Assembly: GCA_003445035.1 (NCBI GenBank)
Contig: DLVV01000390.1
Location: forward strand, 4,664 to 18,548
Length of the DNA stretch: 13,885 nucleotides
Source: Planctomycetaceae bacterium
Lineage (GTDB): Bacteria; Planctomycetota; Planctomycetia; Planctomycetales; Planctomycetaceae
Direction: 5' to 3'
Shown here: piece after piece, positions 7,653 through 13,885 of the stretch
How positions within the stretch are numbered: the stretch's first letter is position 1
How the letters are laid out: every line of letters begins with the position of its first letter
Notes under the pieces: generated by a model
Seen by the model: only the letters and a program-made list of their open reading frames with translations
Told to the model about the DNA's origin: nothing
Database searches by the model: none
Translations under genes and position numbers: made by a program

Positions 7653-10600
7653 ATGTCCATGCGACCGCTTTCTCCCGTTTCCCGGCCGGTAGGTCGGGCG
7701 TGGTCGGCTTTTCTGGTCGGCCTGTCGAAACTCCCCGGTTCCGGAATTCCGGACGGCCTGGTGGTCGCGTTGTTCCTGGCGTCCATGTGGCACCAGGTGG
7801 CGGCGTTACTCGGTGGGTCGTTGGCCACCGACTTTGCCGTCGGGTGGGGCCTGTCCATCGGTGCGTGCCTGGGCCTGTCGTGGCGGGGACGACGGGGCTG
7901 GTTGCTGCTGGGGTTGGCGATGTGGTCGGCGGCGCTGGGAGGACTGTTGTCGGGGATCGCTCAGGGGCTGTCGCTGGTCTCTTTCGAACAACTCGTGACT
8001 GTCGATGGCCTGCCGGTGTCCATGCTGGTCGCCACGTTGGCACTGTCGCTTCCGATGGCGTTGTCGGTCCGGCTGGGCTGCCTGGCCGCCAACCGAGGCA
8101 GTGGACAATTGAGAGGTTTCCTGATCGGAGCTGCGATCGGTGCGGTGACGGTGGCCCACCTGTTGTTTGGGGGAATCGGCGTCGATGCGACGGTTCTGGT
8201 GGCGGCCATGTTGGCCGGGCTGATGTTCCTGGTTGAACTGGCGAGGGGGGGGCAAGCGGATCCTGGCAACGTCAGTCCTCCCGCCTGGACCGGTCGTCTT
8301 GATCGATCCGGCCTGGTTGGTCTGGCGGTGATTGGTGTCGTGATGGCATCGCTGGATCGCATGTTGGTCCAACTGGTTCCCGCCTCCGAATGGTACCTGC
8401 TGGTGTTTGCTGCGGCGTTGTGCGTCGGTGGAGCGATCGGACACCGCCGACGGAGCAATTGGTCTGTCGGCTCGGCTGCGGGTGTGCTGCTTGTTCCTGC
8501 GACGTTCCCAATTCTGGTTGAGTGGTTGCTGTATCTGAAGGTCGCCGGTGGTAGCCCCCTGGTGTTGCTGGCCGGCTGGTCCGTATTGGTGCTGGTGGCG
8601 GCGATGCCGCTGGGCGTGCTGACGGCCGTTTCGTTGTCGCCGCATGGTCGGTCGCCGGTCGGTTCCGGTTGGACCAGTTCCGCAGGGGTTGCACCCCTGG
8701 CGATCCTCGTAGGCCTGTTTCTCGCTCGCTGGCTGTGGATTCCCGATCTGGGGCCGGTCGTGGTTCTGGTTATTGGAGCGTGGGGCCTGGCGATCGTGCC
8801 CGGTCGGATTTCCGGACCGATCGTCCTTTCACGGAGACCGCTGGCGTGGGTGCTGGCGGGATTGGTGGTGTTGACCACCCAGGTTGGTCGGTATGATCCC
8901 GGTCAATCGGCACGGCTGCTCTACTCGGCGCGGGTCGTCTCGGCGGCCGAACAAAAGTGGCCTCGCCGGTTGCACGAGTCACTCGACGAAGCCCGGATGA
9001 TCGCGCGTCGAGAGACGTGCGATGCGACTTTGACCACCTGGTCACAGCGCGGAGCCCTGCGACTGTTGCGAGTTGATGGCATTCCCGCGACGGCATGGAG
9101 TCGAGATGCGATGATCAGTCCTCGCAGTGCGGCCGGAGTGCTTGAATCACTGATACCACTGGTCGTGCACGAACGGCCCGAACGTGTGCTGTTGCTGGGA
9201 ATCGGCGGAGGCGACGGATTGCGGGCGGGACTGGGATTTCCGGTGACCCGGATTGACTGCGTCGAGCCCGATGAGGGGCGGCGGAAACTGGTCGCTGACC
9301 ACATTGAGTTCGACGATGTGCGGCTGAGTTGGCGGCACGTGGCGCCGGCATTGGCCGTAGCGGCTGATTCGGCACAATACGATGTCGTGATCGCAACAGC
9401 GGGCCGGTCCGTGGCCTGGCGTGCGGAGTCAACTCGGACGCTGGAGTTCTATCGCAACGCAGCAAGGCAATTGTCCGGTGATGGCGTGTTCTGCCAGGCT
9501 TTCTCGGTCGGTGATGTCGGGATTGTCGGAGTGGACGTGCCGCACGCCTCCATGCGTGATGTTTTCCGGGCGACCGTGCGGATCCAGGTCGGACCGGGAC
9601 GATTTCTGGTGGTGGCCACCAATTCGCCCCGGTTGCTCAATCGGCCGGGTGTGGTGGCTCGCCTGCAGGGGCCCCACGTTCGCGCCGCATTGGCCGAGAT
9701 CGGCTGGGACTGGGCCAACCTGCTCCAGTTGCCGACGAGCGGCCCACCGAAGAGTGGCGAATCCGGTCATTCCAATCACCTCGGCAACGGTTGGCTCGCG
9801 GCCCGGTTGCCCTGGGCAGCGCTGGCCGGCGGCACCCACCTGGACGAGACAGCGGGAGATCACCCGGAGGTGCCTCAACCGTTGCTGAACAGGATCGAGG
9901 TCGAAGAGGAAATGGTGGCCGAGGTACGAGAACGCCTGGCCGATGTTCGCCGGGGTCAGCAATTGATGGGGCAGGGGGCGGAGGGGTTCCGGACTTATCG
10001 TAGAGCGGTCGACAAGCAGATCACCGAACGGCCTCGATTCGTCTTTGAGTCGGATCCGAGCCGGGGGGGAATTCGACGACTGCGACATCCCGTGGATCGA
10101 CGACGTCTGCAGTTCCTGAAAACACTTTCCTCCATCGAAGGGTTGCCGGAGCCGTCCTCGCAACAAATCGGCTCGGTTGTTGCGTTTGCCGTTCCATTCG
10201 ATCCTCTATTGAGCGAATTCGTTCACCGCGAGGTGGCCGTGTTGTTGTCGAAATCTCCGGCTATGGATCGACGAGAAGAACTGCAACACCGGTTGCACGC
10301 GGTTTATTTCGGAGTGATCTCGAATCACCGGATTGATGATGTCCACGAGGCGATCCAGAGTCTGCTGAACGTGTCGCCGAAAGGGATTGAGGCCGCGACG
10401 CATTGGGATCATCTCAATTCGCTTCTCGAAGTGCTCAGGCAGCGGTGGTCCCGGCGACCGATCGGAATGTCGCGGACCGGTGGCCACGAATCCGAGACGA
10501 TCGAACTGGTCGGCGAGATGTTCGAGCGGATGGAAGAGTTGATCACGCTCGACCCGACTCTCGGACACCGATGGTCACAGCGACAAGAGGTGATTGAGCG

Positions 10601-10679
10601 TGGACTGGTCAAGCCGCTGCGAGACCGCCGCTCACGTCTTCTGGGCACTCGCCGTTCCGGCCCGGTTCTGGCAAACTAG
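7653..10679 (+). CDS. Large membrane protein with fused spermidine-synthase-like SAM domain
   Basis: This is a protein of about 1008 residues in three parts. Residues about 25-409 are strongly hydrophobic with roughly a dozen probable membrane spans. Residues about 430-690 resemble a spermidine-synthase/methyltransferase Rossmann domain: glycine-rich 'GIGGGDG' (516-522) for SAM-type binding and the acidic 'VEPDE' (537-541). The expected catalytic Asp after the 'YDVVI' strand (Y576-I580) is replaced by T582, and the D-S-x-D-P motif is absent, so true aminopropyl transfer is doubtful. Residues about 740-1008 are charged and helix-rich ('EVEEEMVAEVRERLADVRR'), with no family I recognise. The ATG at 7653 is chosen because it directly precedes the hydrophobic region; the frame opens at 7551, and ATG 7659 is also possible. 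It diverges from the peptidase and sits 49 bases before ispD, possibly cotranscribed. The substrate is unknown; a modifying enzyme or transporter-linked sensor would both fit. Confidence 0.75.
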   Translation: MSMRPLSPVSRPVGRAWSAFLVGLSKLPGSGIPDGLVVALFLASMWHQVAALLGGSLATDFAVGWGLSIGACLGLSWRGRRGWLLLGLAMWSAALGGLLSGIAQGLSLVSFEQLVTVDGLPVSMLVATLALSLPMALSVRLGCLAANRGSGQLRGFLIGAAIGAVTVAHLLFGGIGVDATVLVAAMLAGLMFLVELARGGQADPGNVSPPAWTGRLDRSGLVGLAVIGVVMASLDRMLVQLVPASEWYLLVFAAALCVGGAIGHRRRSNWSVGSAAGVLLVPATFPILVEWLLYLKVAGGSPLVLLAGWSVLVLVAAMPLGVLTAVSLSPHGRSPVGSGWTSSAGVAPLAILVGLFLARWLWIPDLGPVVVLVIGAWGLAIVPGRISGPIVLSRRPLAWVLAGLVVLTTQVGRYDPGQSARLLYSARVVSAAEQKWPRRLHESLDEARMIARRETCDATLTTWSQRGALRLLRVDGIPATAWSRDAMISPRSAAGVLESLIPLVVHERPERVLLLGIGGGDGLRAGLGFPVTRIDCVEPDEGRRKLVADHIEFDDVRLSWRHVAPALAVAADSAQYDVVIATAGRSVAWRAESTRTLEFYRNAARQLSGDGVFCQAFSVGDVGIVGVDVPHASMRDVFRATVRIQVGPGRFLVVATNSPRLLNRPGVVARLQGPHVRAALAEIGWDWANLLQLPTSGPPKSGESGHSNHLGNGWLAARLPWAALAGGTHLDETAGDHPEVPQPLLNRIEVEEEMVAEVRERLADVRRGQQLMGQGAEGFRTYRRAVDKQITERPRFVFESDPSRGGIRRLRHPVDRRRLQFLKTLSSIEGLPEPSSQQIGSVVAFAVPFDPLLSEFVHREVAVLLSKSPAMDRREELQHRLHAVYFGVISNHRIDDVHEAIQSLLNVSPKGIEAATHWDHLNSLLEVLRQRWSRRPIGMSRTGGHESETIELVGEMFERMEELITLDPTLGHRWSQRQEVIERGLVKPLRDRRSRLLGTRRSGPVLAN

Positions 10680-10717
10680 CCCTCGGATTGGGTTTCGGAC
10701 TCCATCGTTGTGCATGG

Positions 10718-10722
10718 GGAGG
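10718..10722 (+). promoter_or_regulatory. Ribosome binding site of ispD
   Basis: The GGAGG core sits six bases before the ATG at 10729, within a longer GGGGAGG run. It is the strongest plus-strand Shine-Dalgarno sequence I see in the window, and it decides the ispD start over in-frame alternatives upstream. Confidence 0.75.
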
Positions 10723-10728
10723 TGTGGC

Positions 10729-11505
10729 ATGACCAGTTTTGCGGTGATTCTGCCGGCGGCTGGCCAGAGCAGTCGATTCGGCACGCAACAGAAGAAGCCC
10801 TTCGTGGACCTGAAGGGCCGGGCCGTCTGGATCCGTTCCCTGGAGGCCTTTGTGACCCGGGACGATGTGTCCCAGGCAATTGTGGTCGTGGCGGAAGAGG
10901 ATCTCGATGATTTTCGGGACCGTTTCAAGGCGAATCTGCCGTTCCTGGATGTTGACGTGGTGGTCGGCGGAGAGACACGGATGGATTCGGTGAGCAATGC
11001 GCTGGCAGAGATTCGCGAGGAGATCGATTACGTCGCCGTGCACGATGCCGCTCGTCCCCTGATTGCCGAGAAGTGGATTGACGACGTGTTCTCGGCTGCG
11101 GTTGAGTGCGGTGCGGCGATCCCCGCCGTCCCGATCAGCAGCACATTGAAACGGGAGGCGGACGACGGGACGATCGAGGCCACCGTCTCCCGTGATCGTC
11201 TCTGGGCGGCCCAGACCCCACAGGTCGTCCGCCGTGACCTGCTGATCGAAGCCTATGCCGCTCGTGGAAGCCTGGTGGCGACCGATGAAGCCCAATTGGT
11301 CGAAAATCTCGGGCATCCGGTCAGGCTGGTGCAGGGGTCCCCGATGAACATCAAGATCACCACCGAGGACGATCTCGAGATGGCCCGGTCGTTGATTCTC
11401 TCCGTTCCACAGGACGACTTGCTCGATCGGCTGCATCCTTTCTCGGAGGTCGATCCGAAATCGGTTCGCGAGAGCGGGCTCGATTTTGATCAACTCAGCG
11501 AATGA
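10729..11505 (+). CDS. ispD: 2-C-methyl-D-erythritol 4-phosphate cytidylyltransferase
   Basis: IspD joins CTP to 2-C-methyl-D-erythritol 4-phosphate, giving CDP-ME and pyrophosphate. This is the third step of the cytoplasmic non-mevalonate route to isoprenoids. The 258-residue protein has the nucleotide-binding 'LPAAGQSSRFG' (8-18, R16) with K23, then 'VVGGETRMDSV', 'VHDAARP' (H105, D106, R109), the substrate-side 'SRDRLWAAQTPQ' (R155), 'ATDEAQLVENLG' (D186) and 'NIKITTEDDLE' (K209). These correspond to the conserved catalytic and substrate residues of the family. GGAGG six bases before the ATG fixes the start and rules out the in-frame upstream ATG at 10594, which lies inside the previous gene. 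The protein is somewhat longer than the usual roughly 230 residues because of a C-terminal tail of about 30 residues. No ispF follows. Confidence 0.95.
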   Translation: MTSFAVILPAAGQSSRFGTQQKKPFVDLKGRAVWIRSLEAFVTRDDVSQAIVVVAEEDLDDFRDRFKANLPFLDVDVVVGGETRMDSVSNALAEIREEIDYVAVHDAARPLIAEKWIDDVFSAAVECGAAIPAVPISSTLKREADDGTIEATVSRDRLWAAQTPQVVRRDLLIEAYAARGSLVATDEAQLVENLGHPVRLVQGSPMNIKITTEDDLEMARSLILSVPQDDLLDRLHPFSEVDPKSVRESGLDFDQLSE

Positions 11506-11536
11506 GGCCTGGTGGCGGAGTATGCCGGATCCGGAC

Positions 11537-11566
11537 TTGGCAGTTGAGGCTGGCGGCGCCTAGTAT
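11537..11566 (+). promoter_or_regulatory. Probable sigma-70-type promoter for the zinc-ribbon gene
   Basis: TTGGCA (11537-11542) and TAGTAT (11561-11566) are separated by 18 bases and lie about 60 bases before the zinc-ribbon gene's ATG. The boxes match the TTGACA and TATAAT consensus at five and four of six positions. The ten-base palindrome CCGGATCCGG (11525-11534) lies immediately upstream and could bind a regulator or be chance. This 119-base gap after ispD suggests that the following two genes have their own transcription start. I see no intrinsic terminator for ispD here. Confidence 0.45.
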
Positions 11567-11624
11567 GAACGCGGGGCCTCCCGAGAGTGTCCCGACCGCT
11601 TGTGTCCAATGATTCGGATGACCC

Positions 11625-13577
11625 ATGGCGTCGATGCAGATTCCCTGCCCCGAATGTGGCAGCATTCTGAAGTTGCCGGATCGCTCGATGCTGGGCAAAA
11701 AGGGCCGCTGTCCGAGTTGTCGGCACACGTTCGTTCTTGCCGAGCCCGAGGAAGTTGAGCTGGAACTGGCCGATTCGCCAACCGAGGAGACGCCGCAGCA
11801 GGGCACGTCAGCACGCTGGGTCTCCGATGAACCGGCCACTGCCCCTCCCGATCTCGCAGGAAAAGTCGATCCACCGGCCGAGGTTGCTGGAGAAGCCCGA
11901 GAGGATCCAGCGGTGTCCGATCCCCCCGCGGTGGGGGGCGGTGGGTTCCCCGTCTTTGATGACGCGGCCTCGACGACACCGTCGCGAAAAGCCAAACGGC
12001 GTAGCCGGCCCAAAAAGGCGTCACGAAAGCAGGAAAAGCGGCCCCGGGGCGGCCCGTCACTGGCGGTGATCGTTGGCAGCTCGATCGTCGCGCTGGCGGT
12101 TATCGGGGTTGGTGTGACTTGGTTCCGTTCCGGATCGGCTGCTCGCCAGACCGTGACCAAAACAAACGTCGATGACGCCACTGTCGACACAGCAGAACCG
12201 GAAATCCAGACGTTGCCGGTGTCCAATCCAGGGCAAACGGTTCGCCCCATCCGTCTCGACATGGTGCCGGCTGGTGTGAGCATTGTGATCAACGTGCGGC
12301 CGGATGAGTTGTGGGCCCAGGAGTCGCCCGGCGAGGAACTGCGTTTTTGTCTCGGGCCACTCGGAGAATGGGCCGGAGAGCAGATCAAGACGCTCTGTCG
12401 GTTTCCTCCCGAGGAAATCGAGGAAGCGATGATCTGCCTGATGCTGGGGCAACGTGGAGATCCGCCCGAGGTGGCCGTCGTTCTGCGGCTCAAGGAGGCT
12501 CAAAAACCGTCAACGCTGCTCGAGAGGTTTCCCGGCCCCAGGAGTGACGATTACTCGTATCCGGTGTACCTCGGTGATACGCATTGTTACCTCCGCGGCA
12601 GTGACGCCAAGACGGTGGCCATTGGTCCGTTGGATCGAGTTGAAGAAATGGCCGCGGCGGTTCGACAGCCGGCAGTGACCACGACGGGGATCGAGCAGAT
12701 CCTTCCGTTGACCAGCCGGGACAAACTGCTGACGGTCGTTTTCGAGCCACGTGATGCAAGGAATTTCCAGGAAGTGCTCGTCTCGGAAACCATCGCACCG
12801 GTGTTCAATCTGGTTCTCGACTGGTTCGATGACGAGGAAATCGAGACGGTGGCCTGGAGCATTGACATCGATCGGAACGGCGACGAGTTCGAGTCCGAGA
12901 TCCTGCTTCGTAATCATCACTCGCACAACAGCATCGTGACTCCCGGTCGGCTGGAACGCAGTGTCCAGAAACGACTGGGCAGCTTGCCAGTCGAGATGAT
13001 GCACGCAGTCGAGAAGATGCGACCCAGCACGGTTGGCGCCTATCGGCTGATCAGTCGGTTTCCCGCATTGATGTCGGCCTACGTGTTCCAGACCGACACG
13101 GCAGTCGGCGATCGGCATGTTCAATTGCGGACCCGTTTGCCCGAACGAGCTGCTCCGAATATCGCCCTGGCGGCCCTGCTGACCTGGGACGAGTCGACCC
13201 GTACCGACTTCACCGCGGCAGCGCCCCGGAGGGTGGCACAGGTCAAGACGTTGCCCGAGACCGTGGCCGGACGACTGGGAATGAAGATCGAGGTCGACTT
13301 CCGGCGAACTCCACTTCAGGAGGCCGTGAAGTTTGTTGCTGAGGAAATCCAGGTGCCGTTCGAAATTGACGGCGACGCCCTGAAACTCTCTGGTTACACC
13401 AAGAACATGCCACAAACGATCGCCAGGGCCGGCTCCGCCAAATCGGTTCTGCATGAGATCATGAAGAAGTACAAGGGAATGGTGATCGTGGTTGACGAGG
13501 GCAAGAAACAGATCACCCTGATGACACAACCGGTTGCCGAAAAGATGGGTCTTAAACCGTTTCCGGTGGCTGACTAG
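11625..13577 (+). CDS. Zinc-ribbon, single-span membrane protein with STN-like C-terminus
   Basis: This 650-residue protein has four parts. Residues 8-32 form an MJ0042-type zinc ribbon (C8, C11, C29, C32). A Pro/Glu-rich linker (about 40-125) and a Lys/Arg-rich stretch follow. A single membrane helix covers about 145-167 ('LAVIVGSSIVALAVIGVGV'). The rest, by the positive-inside rule, should lie in the periplasm. The middle region (about 205-530) is unrecognised. The last part (about 548-640), with 'KIEVDFRRTPLQEAVKFVAE' followed by strands and a short helix, resembles the secretin/TonB short N-terminal (STN) fold, a periplasmic protein-contact domain. The layout suggests a link between cytoplasm and periplasm, but no activity is indicated. 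ATG 11634 is an alternative start that would place the ribbon nearer the N-terminus; neither has a clear Shine-Dalgarno sequence. The next gene starts 11 bases after its stop. Confidence 0.75.
   Translation: MASMQIPCPECGSILKLPDRSMLGKKGRCPSCRHTFVLAEPEEVELELADSPTEETPQQGTSARWVSDEPATAPPDLAGKVDPPAEVAGEAREDPAVSDPPAVGGGGFPVFDDAASTTPSRKAKRRSRPKKASRKQEKRPRGGPSLAVIVGSSIVALAVIGVGVTWFRSGSAARQTVTKTNVDDATVDTAEPEIQTLPVSNPGQTVRPIRLDMVPAGVSIVINVRPDELWAQESPGEELRFCLGPLGEWAGEQIKTLCRFPPEEIEEAMICLMLGQRGDPPEVAVVLRLKEAQKPSTLLERFPGPRSDDYSYPVYLGDTHCYLRGSDAKTVAIGPLDRVEEMAAAVRQPAVTTTGIEQILPLTSRDKLLTVVFEPRDARNFQEVLVSETIAPVFNLVLDWFDDEEIETVAWSIDIDRNGDEFESEILLRNHHSHNSIVTPGRLERSVQKRLGSLPVEMMHAVEKMRPSTVGAYRLISRFPALMSAYVFQTDTAVGDRHVQLRTRLPERAAPNIALAALLTWDESTRTDFTAAAPRRVAQVKTLPETVAGRLGMKIEVDFRRTPLQEAVKFVAEEIQVPFEIDGDALKLSGYTKNMPQTIARAGSAKSVLHEIMKKYKGMVIVVDEGKKQITLMTQPVAEKMGLKPFPVAD
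11922..11938 (+). other. C6/G6 inverted repeat inside the zinc-ribbon gene
   Basis: Six C (11922-11927), five bases GCGGT, and six G (11933-11938) form a perfect all-GC stem within the codons of the Pro/Gly-rich linker. It would make a strong RNA hairpin. It could slow ribosomes or polymerase at the linker, or be a by-product of Pro and Gly codons. The homopolymer runs also make this a place to check for sequencing errors, though the frame is intact. Confidence 0.5.
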
Positions 13578-13588
13578 GTTGTTGCCAC

Positions 13589-13885
13589 ATGTCCCGCCTC
13601 GAATCGATCTCACCGCTGGTTGTGGCCTGGGCCGTGTCGCTGGGGTTCGGCGGTCTGCTGTTGATCCTGGCTTTTTCGGATGAGACGTCCGTGCCCGGCG
13701 AGGCCGTCGGACAACGACCGGCCGTGCAGAAGGCCGATCAAGCTTCCGCCAGGTTGGCGGCTTCTGGTCTTGGCGAGGATTCTCCCGAGATGAGTGATCC
13801 TCGCAAATCCGTCGTAACCACCGATCCTGCGGCCTCACCGGAATCGGAGGAAAACGTCAGGCCCGTTGAACCGAAACCCGCTGAA
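13589..13885 (+). CDS. Membrane-anchored protein with disordered periplasmic region (3' end cut by window)
   Basis: From the ATG at 13589 the frame is open for 99 codons to the right edge. The visible part has a short N-terminus, one hydrophobic helix (about residues 8-28, 'LVVAWAVSLGFGGLLLILAF'), then a Pro/Glu/Ala/Ser-rich region that looks disordered ('PAASPESEENVRPVEPKPAE' at the end). An uncleaved signal anchor with a periplasmic linker is likely, with the functional domain beyond the window. It begins 11 bases after the zinc-ribbon/STN gene on the same strand, so the two are probably cotranscribed and both appear to be membrane-anchored. No Shine-Dalgarno sequence is obvious, and the family cannot be named from this part. 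Confidence 0.6.
   Translation, partial: MSRLESISPLVVAWAVSLGFGGLLLILAFSDETSVPGEAVGQRPAVQKADQASARLAASGLGEDSPEMSDPRKSVVTTDPAASPESEENVRPVEPKPAE

Noticed and set aside
7740..7753. Perfect 14-base palindrome TCCGGAATTCCGGA
   Set aside because: It lies inside coding sequence near the start of the membrane gene and is built from common codons; nothing else marks it as a binding site.
7806..8878. Minus-strand frames opposite the membrane region of the SAM-domain gene
   Set aside because: Products are polar and rich in Arg, Gln, Thr and Pro, as expected for the complement of hydrophobic codons.
10594..10728. Upstream ATG start for ispD
   Set aside because: It lies within the end of the previous gene; the ATG at 10729 has a GGAGG site and gives the standard IspD N-terminus.
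12510..13838. Minus-strand open frame of 442 codons opposite the zinc-ribbon gene
   Set aside because: Its product is Arg/His/Gln-rich without domain signatures, and it mirrors a plus-strand gene with clear motifs. Long antisense frames are expected in GC-rich coding DNA.
1..13885. Defence island, phage or transposon signatures
   Set aside because: I looked for transposase, integrase, toxin-antitoxin, nuclease-helicase defence pairs, direct-repeat arrays and terminal inverted repeats and saw none. The helicase has no nuclease partner beside it.

Overview
The window looks like chromosomal DNA from a GC-rich Gram-negative bacterium, most likely a member of the Planctomycetota. This is an inference from gene content. 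The pointers are a spermidine-synthase-like domain fused to a large membrane region, a cytoplasmic zinc-ribbon protein with one membrane span and a secretin-STN-like C-terminus, an M28 peptidase with PDZ repeats, and an aldo/keto-reductase-like protein with a degenerate active site. An outer-membrane efflux protein confirms a double envelope. I see no RNA genes, CRISPR array, insertion sequence or phage gene, and no clear T-run terminator. Genes are tightly packed with short gaps.

Layout: (1) 3-1418 (+), the 3' part of a TolC-family outer-membrane efflux gene cut by the window edge. It converges on (2) 1436-2593 (-), a class V PLP-dependent aminotransferase-fold enzyme. A short divergent spacer leads to (3) 2678-5059 (+), a Ski2/Brr2-like superfamily 2 helicase. 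Its stop overlaps the start of (4) 5059-5904 (+), an aldo/keto-reductase-fold protein that has lost all four catalytic residues. This gene converges on (5) 5901-7496 (-), a secreted M28 zinc peptidase with two PDZ-like repeats; the two genes share one CTAG as their stop codons. Across a divergent spacer is (6) 7653-10679 (+), a roughly 1000-residue membrane protein with a degenerate spermidine-synthase-like SAM domain and an unrecognised C-terminal region. Next is (7) 10729-11505 (+), ispD of the non-mevalonate isoprenoid pathway. After a spacer with a plausible promoter come (8) 11625-13577 (+), a zinc-ribbon/transmembrane/STN-like protein, and (9) 13589 to the right edge (+), the start of a second membrane-anchored protein.

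The window does not read as one dedicated pathway. Three local units are suggested: the translationally coupled helicase and AKR-like gene; the membrane SAM-domain gene followed closely by ispD; and the zinc-ribbon gene with its membrane-anchored neighbour, which may form an envelope complex. The least explained parts are the inactive-looking AKR, the SAM-domain fusion with its C-terminal extension, and the zinc-ribbon/STN protein with its partner.
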